Shown here one piece after another: positions 22,066 through 37,000 of a stretch of DNA of 64,000 nucleotides (position 1 is its first letter; each line of letters begins with the position of its first letter). The notes below the pieces were generated by a model, which was given only the letters and a program-made list of their open reading frames with translations, was not told where the DNA came from and ran no database searches. Where the stretch lies: assembly GCA_907165275.2 (NCBI GenBank), contig OU015655.1, positions 8,134,501-8,198,500 on the forward strand. Reading direction: 5' to 3'. The translations under genes and the position numbers were made by a program. This stretch comes from Zygaena filipendulae (taxonomy: Eukaryota > Arthropoda > Insecta > Lepidoptera > Zygaenidae).

Positions 22066-25000
22066 CTGAGAAAAGAAAGGCTTTTTGAAATTTGATTTTA
22101 TCGTACTGTCAAATTCTCCACGATTAATAGTATTAGTATAACACTTATGTGCGACATGAGGGTACGCGGGATCGTTATTATTCTGCGCCGAATTAACTTT
22201 TGTATTCATGTTAAATCAGACGTTTGATATTGTAAATAAAACAGGGTTCTACTCGGGGTCCTAACAATGAATGCACTCTGGGACGATATGAAAGCATAAA
22301 CAATCATCTTTGTGCAGATTTGCGCTCATACTTTATGAGAGCAAACACTTGTTTTTTCATCAGGGGGTGAGTTGTGTTGTCATGTTGATTGGTCGTAAGT
22401 GTTTTACCAATATGCTTAGGTTGTTGACCGGCTTTGTAGCGAAAATGAATGTTTTGAAGTGTTTGGGGAACATTGCCATATGCGCGTCATGCATACTTTT
22501 TTTAAGCAGTGCAAAAAAAATACATTTTACTTTCGCGAAGCGAAAATATTGATTTCCACTGTCTTATAGGTAAGTAAGTACAAGTTTGGTGTGCTAGTCC
22601 GTTTTTACTTCAGACAATCGGAGTGGAGCTCGCCGTGCGTCTAAACAGGCTATAAGTCTTTCGCTAACAATTTTTCTGTTCCGTGTCCAGGGGTGGCATA
22701 TTAGGTGCAGTACCTACCAGTATCGGACCTCGGGGGATCAGTAAATCACAATTACCGGGGTGAACCGTCCGCTGGCTGCACGTAACGTTCGCTCACATGC
22801 CACTACCGCAGTTGTTGCTTACCAAGCTTTTTTAGAAACTACACATTTGCCACGGTGATAGTTGTAGTTATATTATGTTAAGTATAGGTGCGTACAACCA
22901 AAAATATTGTACCTACAACAAATGTTTAGAGTTTAGTTAGGTATTTGTTTAGTACAAGGCAGATAACATTCCAGAATGGCAGTTCTAAATAGTTTTTAAA
23001 AGACACATGATAATGGTGTGATAAAATTATTAGAAATTATTATTTACTATGTGAAATCGTGATTTAACCAGTACGTTCTAATATATGTATTGACACCTCC
23101 CACGCCTAAAGTTTTAACTATCTAACTTTTACTGAAAATCAGATTTTTAACTCATTGGAAGTAATTACGAACATAAGCTCTATAGATACAACCCTGAAAC
23201 TAGAATCTTCGCATTGTTAAATAACTAACGAGATTATGAATAAGAATTATTTTTAGGTAAATAGTGCTTAAGTAATAGTGCCAAGATATAGAAGTAGGTT
23301 TTTTTAATTTAAGAATTGAATTATTTTTTGTAAATAGTACTTAACTAATTAAGATATAGAAGTACTTTTAATTTTTGATCTAAACAAGAACTGAGGATCA
23401 ATTTTTAGTAATCACACAAATAATTTTTATATGCCCGAACTGAAAACATGTTATTATCTTGATACCTACGTCCTCGATATATAAATTTCTAAATAAATAA
23501 ATAAATGATAAAATATTTTCACCCCCTTATCAGATTTAAATTTATAGAAACTTTGGAGTGCTCGCTTTACATTACCTTATGACAAATATAATCGAAGTTT
23601 TTAGACTCACCAGTTTTGCTTATGCGCTGATGACGACATAAATTCTTAAATACATAGGTACATATATATTTTTGAATTTTAATGCCGTGCATAGTAGATA
23701 TGTATGGAGTAATAAATCGTTCCAATATCCGATAATCGTTTATAACCAAAACGTGAATTAAAGAATAGGATAAACTCTAAATCTCAATGTAGGACGTGAA
23801 GTAGGTACCAATTGGAGTAGTATTTTTGCTATACCTAAATATTGCGGTTAGCATTAACTTGATTCAGTTCAGTTAGCGTTTAGGTAAGTTTAATTACAAC
23901 GTCATAATTAATTACACATACGTTATAATTAAACGCTCAACTGATTTAATCACGATATAGTAAACTTCTGCAAGTTTGATTGAAATTTCTACTTTTAGTA
24001 TTACAAATGAGTTACAATTGAAATTTTTATCTAGATGTGTATATATTTTATTAAAATGAAATTTTACTACTCCGTTTTTCCCAGCATAAAAATATAATTT
24101 CCTCAACACAGGTGCGTAGATAGAACGATAAAACAGCTACAGTTTGTAGAGGCGCACGGTGGAATATCACCCCCTGCAGCGATGGGGTTTGCTCGACGCG
24201 ACGCACGTATGTCATTGTATTATAATAAAGGATCCCACCCTACAATCTGTGTCATTTTCAAGTGCTAGTGATGGCCAAATTTATTTTATAATTTTTCTAT
24301 AAAATATTATTAGGTATAGAAAGTTTTAAATTTTGGTAATTTTTTTTAATAAAGTTATAAAAAATTGTTTAGTGTCGATAGTGTAGAATCAGGATTCTTC
24401 TGTTAGATATAGAAAGTGTTTAGATTGCGGGCTTACATCCTTTATAATATTATTATGTGATTGTCCGACTTTCACATCATATAAAGGAGCAACTAATGTC
24501 TTTTAAAAATAAATTTGGCATTAGGTGATTTTTACACTAGTACATAGTGTAGTGAGTGTCAGAAATTGTCGATGTTGCCTCTTGGAAAATGGTAGAGCGA
24601 CTAACGCATCGTCGCCAGTGCAGCGCTCCTGACGCTACAGAATCCGGCGATGCACAGCACGGCCACAACCAATAATATTCTAGGTCACAACTCTTAACAA
24701 CATTAATGAAGCAATTTGAGGAAAGATCAGCATCATAATTTTTATATCTCATACCTATTTCGCAAACGCCTTTTGAACATAAAAGCGTGGTTTTCTTCAC
24801 TTTATTGCCCCAAAGGAAACATATTAGCACTAGACAAACAAGATCAATTTAATATTGTTTTTTTAGTAGGTAGGTGTAAATTGTTTTTTAAAGTCTTATA
24901 AATTTCAGAAATTTTACTTACTATGGTAAAGTTAATGTAACTCATAATTTTATGTTAATTATTATCGTGATACTTTTTTATTTAAAACTGTTATTATTAT

Positions 25001-28000
25001 TAATAATAGAGCTAGTTTTAACCTATAATAAATCAATTTAATTAAACTATTATATGTATTATTATTGCAATCTCAATTTCTCTATGATGAAGCAAGAAAT
25101 ATCGATACCATAAACGTCGACATACAATCATTCCCATCACTTCGCTCCCTTATGATGCGATTGCAAGTGGATATTAAATAAATTATATTCCGTTATTAGT
25201 GATTTGTATCACAACGTTATGATTTGGACAAGTGGCTGAATTTGTCCGGGGTGTGAGTGAACGTGGGGACACTGTTTTAGACTGATTATTATGAATGCAT
25301 TATTTTTACTACTTAGATATGAAAAGCGCAGTATTAATTATTGTCATGTGATTATTGTAATGCCAGTTATACCTATCATAGGTAGGTACAATTTGTTTTT
25401 TAGAGAAATTTTGAATCGGTTCAGTAGTTTTAGAGATTGCTCCGAAACTAAAGGAGAATTACCCCCTTTAAACAATAAAAAAATAAAACAACTTTGTCAT
25501 CATTAGTATTGAATAAAATTGTGTTTTTATACGCACAACTAGGTAGGTATATAGTAGATATAGCTTTAATATAAGATAGTTGATCGCTGCGTCCCAAGTG
25601 AGCGCAGTGACAATTGCCGGGGAACACTGTAAAAACGTTCATATGTCCTCTGTTCGGTATTCCCCAGTGAGCGGGCGTTTTTTGTGTTTGCCCCTTTCTA
25701 GTAGTTTACAGTTTGTGTTTATGTTGTTCCTGCCCTACTGTTTGTTCTGTATTTTGGTGGAAATAAACTTAACGGGGTTCGAAATGTACCAACGAACAGT
25801 AGGTATAGTTTTGGGACAGCCTAAATGTACTTAGAAACCAATATTGGTTGCCCTTTATTATGCGTAGGTACAGTCTGATAAAAAGATATCTACTAGTAAA
25901 AAAGGAAAAAAATAACATTATTAGATTCGTTGGATCCATCAATATTATTACGCCACTCAAAATTCAGGGGGACTATACTTTTATCATGTTGCCGTTTTTA
26001 CTTTTAACTTATTGCTATATTAAATTGAAAACCAATGATTTTGACGATATAGGTAGGTATATCAATTTGTACGTATATATCTATTACCTATATTACCTAT
26101 ATTCTATATAGTAGGTACCTATAGTACCTACCTATGGTACTTTACGGTATGGTATAATAGGCTTAGGTTAACTAAACTTTTCACTTAGCAGAATTTAATG
26201 CAATGTTTAAAATATGTAGTCCCCTCCTCCCAGTTTGCCTTCCTTCCATTTTAAATAAAAATTGTTAATCGAAATTCTGATCTTCCCAACCGTCTACAGG
26301 TACGTAACGTAGGTACGTATAGTTCAATAGTAGTTTTACCGTGTTTTCCCTTTTGCTTTTCGTAAATTCAAACAAAATATCATTTACCTAATAAACGCGC
26401 CCAAATATTAATTATACGTGATTTAACCTGGATTAAAGGTAATTTCTATAGATTGTCAAACAAAGTTAATTATAGAAGCATTATCGAACGTTGTTTGACT
26501 CCGAATGCACTCAATCGAGCAGTTTTATGTAACAATAATAAAGCGTGCCCTCGAAATGCATCACAGACCGCCAATAAGCAACACTCACAGATTACTCGGT
26601 TACTCACATCCGCGGGACCCTAAACTGCAATACAATTTCAGTTCCGTGGGCTCTAAAGTACGCATTACGCTGACTTGATGTCGACCCTCAGTGGAAGTAA
26701 AAGGGGACGAACAAGAAACTGAGAATATTGAACTGTTATGTTCTTTGAATTTCTTCCAAATCTTTGTCTATGCAGTGTCTCCAAAATTATAATATAATTT
26801 AGCATCAATTACAGTTCTATACTTACACGTGGTTACATACATTATATTTATCTGGTTTTTATTACAGTAAAACCATTTAAATATAAAATTTGCCGTTTAA
26901 CATTACCTAATAGTTTTACAAATCAACACAGAACATACAATTTTACTTTAAGTATTAAATACCATATTATGTATTAATTCCACTACCCTACTTTTGTGAT
27001 TTTTGTCTACTACCTATACTGGAAAGGAATTTATGGAGGAAAACCGTAAACAACCTGATTGATAAATAACATTACTTAACTAATTACTAAGCGTTACCAG
27101 TATAAGTTTTTTTATTATTATATTGTTTTTTATTCTTGTAAGATTTATTAATATTATTATATTTTTCTCAAAATTAACTTTGAACAAACCTTTAACAAAA
27201 AGTTTCTTTAGAGTTTGATAAAAAATACGAACATAATAATAATTATGCTCGAAGGGTCTGTGTTTAAAGTGTTCTTACTAGTTCATAACATGGGGATAAA
27301 ATACAATGAGCTACACTACATCGAATTGTGCATAAAATTACCTCATTTTTATAGCATAGCGCGTATATTTCTTACATGTTACAACCCTCCTCGCAGCCCC
27401 ATGTTTGGTAACTCCCAGAGGAGGACCGACCCTACCAATGTTACCGATATATACAGGAAGACTTAAAGATTTCCATCTGTAAGGTGTATGAGGCATACAC
27501 ACTAGCATTTACTTTATTATTATTATTTATGTCATAGTGGAAGCGAGCAACGGACCAATTTCCAAACAATTTTACGAGTTCGCTTTATTTTTATAGACGT
27601 TACAATTCGATTGAAATGATTGGTAATACTTGGAGTTTGATACTCGTATCACGTCACTCAATAATAAATCCTCGAGACACATAATATAATCCTTTATAAA
27701 TGCGAAAGTGGGTTTGTTTGTTTGTTACAATTTTACGCCTTATATGCTCAACCAATCATCATGAAATTTTGCATTCAAGTTATCAGAGGTACGGAGACAG
27801 ACATAATGTACTTTTTATTCCTGAATTTCCGCGGAATTACAGAAATTAACGCGGTTGAAACGACATTAAATTTGGCATAGTTATACTAATATGTTGTCAA
27901 GAGAAAAAGATATAATGTAGGGTATTTTTATCCTGGAATTCTCGCGGGATCTTCGAAATTGACGCGGGTGAAACCACGGGGAACAGATAGTTATTATAAT

Positions 28001-31000
28001 AAAAGAGTAGATAATCTCCGAATCTACTGAATGGCGCATGTAGATTATGTGTGGACTGGAGCAATATGTAGGTATATGTCGGGAAAAAGTTTTTATATAT
28101 AAATACGTTTCACGCGGGTGAAACCGCGAGGCACGGCTAGTATATAATATATTCGAATTATAAACTAGGTATAGATCATTCATGATTTTCTTTCATGCAT
28201 TTATGTTTTTTTAGATTTTATAAATCACGCACTAGTTTTTTTCTTATGTAAATCCGAGCGAGCTCACAGGCTATCTAGTACTTACCTAAATGCTAAAGAT
28301 TTTACTTACCTACTTTGATTGTTCATAAATAGAGTAAGGTAAAGACACAAATGTACCTGATGTGGCCTCGCGTTGTGCGGTGGGGGCCCGCCGACTCCGT
28401 GGTGGTACACCATGTCATGTTTGAGCTGTGGCAGCGAGTGGCCGGGCTGCGGGCCGCCTTGGTGCTTGCTGATGTCCACGGCCGCCAGCGCCTCGGCGCG
28501 ACTCAGCAACCCATCGTTGAGCCCGCCGAACAGGTCGCCCTGTTATTCAGACAAATTTATAAATAACTATAAACAAAAAGGAAATTAAAAAATAAAACAT
28601 ATTTTAACCATTTGAACTACATATGTACACCCACATGAGCATTTTGGTTAACATCGTAGAAACTATGCACCTCTGTTAATTAAATGTGTTTCCATCTAAT
28701 CAGCAAGTAGGATCAAATACAAGACCGAGAGAAGATTTGAAATGGTTTCAAAATTTTATTTTTCGATGTTGAGGATTAAAAATGCTCTGACGCATTGGAA
28801 AAAGTTGATGACAATATCCATTACTACAATATAATCTTAAAAATCAAATTACCAGTTGATGACCACAGTTTGTAAAACGTTACAAAGCGTTAAAAAACTA
28901 TTCATAAGCAAGGAACGAATAAACTGCGAGACGTCGCACAGCAAGACCTTTCTTCACGTATGATCTACTGATAAAGCGACAGAAAAGATGATGAAAAGTA
29001 AATACCTACACTACCATTGCCCGAAAACGCAATGGTATGCAGTTTGTCCATCCACGAAAACTGACCAATGTCCATGATTCTAAATTTATGCTCAATGTTC
29101 TGTGGGATCAGCTAGGTGTAATGCATAATATTCTGCTTAAATCCTATGAAACCATCTGGGAAGAGCTGTATCGGCAAAGCGTAAGAGCTTAGCATTGGAG
29201 GAAAAATTACCGTAATTCAAGTAGAAATACAACATCGTATATTTTGGCGTCATGACAATAGTCAGTTATATATGATCCGAAACTGGTTATAACCTAGTTT
29301 ATTATTTGGAAAGGCTCAAATCCTACACTACTCGGCGTATTCACGGGAAATTGTTTCTTATTTTATTTTTTCCGATCGATTATTAGCTGACGACACTCCT
29401 ATTTTTATGATTTGTCAAAACAATCATAATAATAATAAGTCGTTTATTTAGTACGAAAAAAACGAATTTAACAACAACTTTCTTTTCATCATTAGTCTCT
29501 TAACTTATGAAAAAAATCTGACTTTAGCAAAACAAAATAGTACAAACTGGATCAAAATGAATGAAACTATCGATTTGATTGAAGTTAGTAAAAAAAATTT
29601 GCGGTTAAAAGTAATTTGGTATATTTCGTAAATTTAAACAATCCAAACAGGTAAAGTCCGCAATTGATACGTAAATCAAGAACTGCAAGTAAATCGTGAA
29701 TAAAATACAGTTTTGAAAGTGACACCACATGACATGGTATTCTTAGTGCGTACACTATACAATTAACACGAAAATGTATAAAATTATGTAATAGGCGAGG
29801 GGTGACACTAATTCGCAAGACGCAATACTTCAGTTGGCTACATAAAATAGTCATGACTGTTCAAACGTCGGGCCGCGGACAGGGGTTTTTCCCGGATTAT
29901 TTTAAATTATTTATGAGTGACTCTGACCTCATGTTACTGGGTAACTCGTTACTCGGTCCACAGTTACTTGGGAGCCTCTCTCGACAGATGCCTAGCGCGC
30001 GAGTTGACTTTCAAATAGCCAGTTTTATACACATCGAGACCACTTTTAAAGTGATAGTTTCCTTTTTCGATTTACCGGTGGTTCACACATTTGTGGGTTT
30101 TACTACATAGTTATTTTTCCTTATATTCGCTTGAAAGAAGATGACAGGATGGAGAGACTGAAATTATCCATAATTAAATATCCAAAAAAAAACAAAACAA
30201 CATTTCATTCCATGATATATCAATACCACATTTAATTTATAAAATAAATAAAGATATTTTCCGAGAAAGCATTATGAAACTTTGAAGAAATGCTTTTACT
30301 TAGATACAATATGTATTAGGTATGTCATTGAACACGTGAACGTAGCATTGCACTACGCGTGCTACGAGCTACGGCTCGTAGCGTCATCTTGGCAACAGAC
30401 CACTATAACGTTTATAGATGGTAATGTACAAATAAGTGTTATTTCTGTTTCACCTAATGCAAACATTCACACGGTAGGTACGTTGATAACGACTTTCAGC
30501 TAATATACGTACAATGTACATTCTTCCTATATGTTACCGATCGATAAATATATAGTACCTATAGGTAGACGACGAGCACTAAATCTGGTCGTCTGGCATC
30601 GCAACCTAATTAATGTGTATTAAGTATCTACACAATAAGATATTTATGATATTATAGATAGATATTAAGGACACTATGCAATAAATGTCAAACTCACATT
30701 ATTAGCTGTTCCCCGTGGTTTCACCCACGTTAATTTCAGAGATCCCGCGGGAATTCCGGCATAAAAGTATGAATTAAGTATATAGATCCTTTTCTGTACC
30801 CTTGGCAACGTAAAGTATGCAAAGTGTAAAAAGTGGCCACTAGAAACCCGCGTGTGATTGGCCCAATTCTTTATGAGAAACTACCCGCTAGTTTAAAAAA
30901 TACATCTGACGAAACTTTCTACCGCCAGCTGAAGAATCTTTTGTTGGATAGCGAATTTTATTGTTTAAATGAATATTTGCATACAATCGATTGATCGATT

Positions 31001-34000
31001 TATAATCTTTATTTTTACATTTTTGACATGTTCATTTTTTGATTTAAATGACATTTTTATTATTTTTATAATTATTGACATTCTTATTATGATACTTTTA
31101 TTATTATTATTTTATTATTGACGATCATATTATCCTCTGACATTTTTATAAGTAATATAACTATGAAATTGATAATTTGAAATAAATGATTCTATTCTAT
31201 TCTAATACAGTTTTACCCACGTTGATTTCGGAGTTCCCGAGGGAATTCCTGGATAAAAGTATCCTTTTCTATACCGTGAAATACGCTTTCACTTTTTTAC
31301 AAACAAACAAACAAACTCACTTTTCCATTAAAGAAGTAAGGATTATCATCTAAAACATACTGAAGGACGTACATATTCAAAATATATTATTTTTGTTGGA
31401 TGTTATATAAATATCAAAAAATATTTTTTTTTTTTTCATTTAAGTAGGTACTATAATTATAATGTTTTTTTTATTCAAACACTTGTAATATTTACTAACT
31501 TTTACTACCTAAGAAACTAGATGAAATATAAAAAGATGAACTTTTGAAGACTAATATTAACGTTAATTTTTTTTATTCAATAAAAATGGAAATTAGTCAA
31601 CTGTTAAACATTAGTGAAACAATTGAATGTGGGAACAAAAGTTTGCCCCTACGGCCTTCACGCGCCATTAGCATCGTGTTACAAGAGTAAAGCAATTCCA
31701 GAACCCCTGTCATCTAATTGTAATTGCTAAACAAGTGAGCGGGACTCTAAAATGAGATAGGTACATGATAATTGGTTCTGTAGTGAGCGCACGCGGCACG
31801 GCGCGGGCAGAGGGCTAGGACGCGTGGCAGACTTGGATTACGTGCACATCAAATTAGTGTGCGTGTAGTTTATTTTATTACGAGTTGACATTTTTAAGTT
31901 TTAACAATTTTTATAATTACCGTGTCGCAATGCGTCTGTCTTAGAGATCTTATAACCTCTGAACCACTTAATTGATTGAGATCATTTCACATAAAATATA
32001 ATACTTGTTTTTCCGATATGATGGATTGTATTTAGGAGTTAGGATTTTAGGAGTTCCAGAAGAAATCCAGAAACTCATGCGGGTGAAACCTTGAGGGATA
32101 ACTAGCTATATATAGGTTTAAAAAATAATTTAACTCTCTGATTCGTGTATAGGCATGGGAGAAACAAAACCTAATTGTTTTGATATCATCAATAGTTCGA
32201 TTTCATTGTTATATGGTAAACATCATAATGTTAATTTGCCTGTCACATCAAACGCTTTCTAACTACACAAAGCACTTCACTTTTACAATAATCCATTATT
32301 ATTATTACTAGGTACTCATCAGCGTTCACGTTTTGGGGTTAACTGGCGACATCTTCTGATCCCCTGATGCTGCGCGCCGTGTAATGCCGGTATCAAGTGT
32401 CACAGAGATCTAAAAGCCGGGGTGCGAGGGGCCTTTGCGCGCGATTAGTCCAATAATATGATTGTACTGTTTCGACGAAAAGCGGCTTACACTTCGATGG
32501 CGTTTACATTTTTATTTATATATACTAATATTACGAATTGATGGATGTTTGTTACTCAAACATGGCAGAACAGCTCAATAGAATTGGATGGAATTATAGG
32601 CACAGAGAATGAATTTAGTCTGGAATAGGACATACTGTATCTACTTTTAAACCGCAGGGAACTATAGTTTATTAATAAACTAGCTGCCCCCGCGGTTTCA
32701 CCCGCGGTAATTTTGGAGTTCCCACGGGAATTCCAGGAATTACAGGATAACAAGTACCCTATGTCACTCAGGACTACCGTAGCTTTATTTAGGTGAAAGA
32801 ATTTTTAAAACCTGTTCTGTAAATCCAGAGATTACACCCTACAACGTCACTAACTCCCAAACTCACATTTCACAAATTACCTCTTCATAATATTAGCATG
32901 GATAAAAAATTACAGTTAGTGGAAACCACTTTAATAGCTCTATCGAAATCAACTTCGTTAGATCGAATCGGTACAATAAATCTAGTTAGGTAAATTAAAT
33001 TTAATGTTTGACTTATACAATATAGGTATATATTATAAATATCTATTTGGATTCTAGATGAGTGCATCCATTGGCATCAATGATTGATGTCTCTGTTTAA
33101 GAAAATTTAGAGGTTTACAGTAAGAACGCTTAATTATATTCGTAATTATGTTTGAGAAACATTGAAGTGAAAGTGCATCGTATACACGAAAGTGACTATC
33201 AAATTATCATAAACATGGTGGTTTGTTATAGCCTACTGCAGGCGGTAGATACAGATTACATAGCAGAAGCTGGGTCAAAATCGAAGAAAGAACTACAATG
33301 CCTACTTATATAAGACAGAAGTAAAATCAGTAACACAAAATAATATATCGTGATAGTATTTCAATTTTTACTGTCATAATATAAAGTAAACAATAAAGAA
33401 ACCCTATGTTTTGTAGAGAATGAATCAAACTAAATATTTGCAGTGGTTTCATCCGCGTTTTCCCTTTTACACCTCCTTAGAGATTTAATTTCTAAAACCC
33501 CTTGTTACATTATAAAAGGAAGTCTAGAGTATTTTTTTCTAGATCCAATGCCTTAGACTGTGCGCAGATGTGTCGCTCAGTCGGCTAGATTTTCTTTTTA
33601 TGTATTAAGATACACCACGAAAAAAGCGGATAAAAAATAAGACTATACCTACTGTTACACCACGGCACCGCCACGAGTGTGACAATACTTTGCCAAGAGT
33701 CTTGAGATTATTTTAAAATATACTTACTAATGATTTCAATTTCATAAAACTTTAAGCGTGTATTATTCTGAATAAGCCTTTGTAAAGAGGTAATTATATT
33801 TGTTGTGAACACTTTTCCTGGCGATATTACCTGCCTACTGCTTAGAGTGGGATTATGCGAAGCGCATTTAGCTTGGCAGGATTACGATAATGTTAATACC
33901 TACCGAGGAGAGAGTACAAATTATAATTCACAAAACTTTACTATGATTTTCCTTCTTTATGCATAAAGTTAAATAATTATTTATTAAAATAGATTCTTCG

Positions 34001-37000
34001 GTTGATTTTATTTATATCTTTTTGTGATGGTAGAGCCTATATTTTGATGTGACTTTGTGTTTAAACCTTATAGAATGCAGCTTGAAATAGAAGAGTTCTA
34101 GATTACATTACAATTACTAGCGACTCAGCGACTCTGGAATAACTATAATTTATTATTTTTTTTTTTAATTATAGGTAAACTTCAATTTTGTTTTCAAAAC
34201 CTACTCTTAAATAATTTACAATCTCATATTATTTTATCAAATTCTTTAGAAATATGAGACATGTGGCAGACATTCGAATTCTAAAAACTATTTATTATGC
34301 ACTCTGTCAATCATTACTAACATATTGCATTGATTCTTGCGGTGGTGCACCTAAGACGACTCTGATGCCGCTTGAGAGGGCTCAGCGTGCCGTTCTTAAG
34401 GTCAGTCGTTTTCTCCCATATCGATATCCAACCGTATTTTTATACAGAGAGACTGCAGTTCTAACTGTCAGGCAGCTCTTTGTGCGTGAGGTTGTACTGA
34501 GACAGCACAAACTGCTCGATTCTTTAAATCTTGAAGGTAACAGGATGCGGCGTTGTGGTCTGGTTTTTAAAATCCCTGAGTGTAAAACATTTTTTGCTTA
34601 TCGGTTTTCGTACTTTACTGGAGTGTTATTGTACAACAAATTGAATAAATAAGGTACTGTCTTTTCGTTCAAAAAATTCATGTACACCCTTCGCTGTTGC
34701 CAACTCTGGAAATTTCCAAATTTACTTTTACAGCTTGACAACACCACCAAGCATGTCCTGGCCTCTGTTTTAAATATCAATTTACAGCACGCAGCCCTTA
34801 ATAGGTAGAATCCTCACAGCATCCCATGGAAGCTGCGAGGTCAATTATCTAACGGAGGCCCAAAATGCCTGGAAAATGGCCTGCCCGAATACCAACATCC
34901 CTTTAAAACGGGCTGCCCAAAAGTCCTGGGATGAGCCTCTCTGCTTACTCGTACGTAATAAACTACTTGAAACGTCAACGAGTAATGCAGGGCGCGCCCG
35001 TCTTATGGCTGCGAGCGAGTGGGAATCCGGTCTCTGGTTGCAAGCCTTGCCATCAGCCAAAATTGGCACATTGCTGGATCGCACCACTTTCCGGATTGCC
35101 ACCTGCCTTCGGTTAGATGCCCCTTATATGACGTCTCATCACTGCCGCTGCGGCGGAAGTGTCGACCAGTTCGGGCACCATGGCCTATCTTGCTGCAGAA
35201 GCGCCGGACGAATTTCAAGACACGCCGAATTGAATGATGTCATCCGCCGGGCTCTCGTCACAGCCGGGTGCACCAGCTGTACTCGAATCCAATGGGTTGG
35301 TGCGCGACGATGGCAAGCGGCCCGACGGGATTACATTGGTACCATGGAAGATGGGTCAGTCTTTGGTATGGGACGCGACTTGCGTAGATACCATTGCGCC
35401 GTCTCATCTTCCAGCTTCGGTTGTGAAAGCTGGTTCCGCGGCAGCTTCTGCGGAGTCCCTCAAGCCGCGCAAATATGGGTCCCTTAGTGGGGACTTTATG
35501 TTTGAGCCATTTGGGGTCGAAACACTGGGGCCTTGGGTCCAAGCGCACGCCAACTATATAAAGAGCTGGCGGTGCGACTGGTCGAGGCGTCGCGTGACCA
35601 GAAGGCTGGTATTTACTTCGCCCAGCGAGTAAGCCTCGCTATCCAGCGGGGTAATGCCGCCAGCCTTTTGGGCACGCTTCCAGCTGTGGAGGACCTAGGG
35701 CAAATTTTTTATTTGTAAATATAGTTTTTATTTTACGCATATTTATTGTTTGAATATATTTTCAATGTAATTAGATAAGCTATTAGCTTAGCTATTATTG
35801 AAAAAAATAAAAATACATATATTATATTTCTCCAAAATGGCTTTATAATATTGTTTGTCATAAGGGAAGACACTCATGTCTATAATACAGGCTAGACCTA
35901 GTTTAGGCATCAGAGGTATCTATTTGTAGCATTTGCCATGAACTTGTTGAAATGTAAATCAAAACTGCTTTCTTGATGTATGTTTTTGGCACCAATAAAC
36001 TTATTATTATTATTATTATAATATCTTAATATATATAAATCACGTGTCACGTTGTTTGTCCGCGATGGACTCCGAAACTACTGAACGGATTTTTATAAAA
36101 TTTTGTAACCATTTTATAATATGGTCCAATTTAAAAGAAAGGATAGTTTTTATCCCGGAATTCCCGCGGGAACTCGGAATTAATGCGGGGAACAGCCTAT
36201 CACAGTAAACTACTGACAGGGGTCCAAGAAAGACACAGGAACTCCGAAATTACTGCGGATGAAATCGCGGGGGACAGCTATTAATATAAAAAAATATAAA
36301 AAATTTGTACATAAATCAGCAGGGCAATTATGTAACCTTTGTTGCTATCATATTTCAGTCTTAATCAGAAAAATAGCGATTTTGTGATTAATGAATCATG
36401 TTGTAAGGTTGATTGCTAGATATTGTAGGTGTCAGGTGCACACATGCATATTGTAATCGCAAAATCGCCATATTTTTGATTGCAACCGAAAAATGATAGA
36501 AACAAAAGTTACATAAAATAGCACCTCTGACTGAAGAGTTCGGGATGCAGGATGCTGCAGACATGAAGTGTAGTTACATAAAACATTCCCTTGTTTTGTT
36601 ATAGGAAAAAAGAATGTGTTATCTACTATAAATAATCGCACTTCACTGTGTTTTTTTTTCTTATTTTATTTAGAAAGAAAGAAAAAGAGAAAAGGCATTT
36701 ATTTGGAAACAGAGACACAACTAGAATTTTTACATACTTGCATTAAAACATGATTTAACAAAGAAATTTAATACGTATTATGAAAATATTATGAGAACAA
36801 ATTTAATGGCAGAGGTTTTGTGAGGTGCGTCCCCATAACCAGCTGCCAGCCTCAGCATGTTGCTATGAGAGCGGGCACTCCTGGCGCTGATTCTAATCGT
36901 TACTTCCACTAAATCTAAGGAGATCCTAGCCTATGATGACTACACAAAAATACACAAACATTAAGTTAGGGACCAAATATTAATATATTAGTAGCAAAAA

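Noticed and set aside
22066..22209. acj6 starting at the upstream ATG (283-codon frame)
   Set aside because: The extra 48 codons lie in the intron, upstream of a clear ttttctcag acceptor, and do not resemble POU proteins.
24537..24830. 97-codon - strand frame in the acj6 intron
   Set aside because: No domain, no splice support, and composition like the surrounding DNA apart from one short GC-rich patch.
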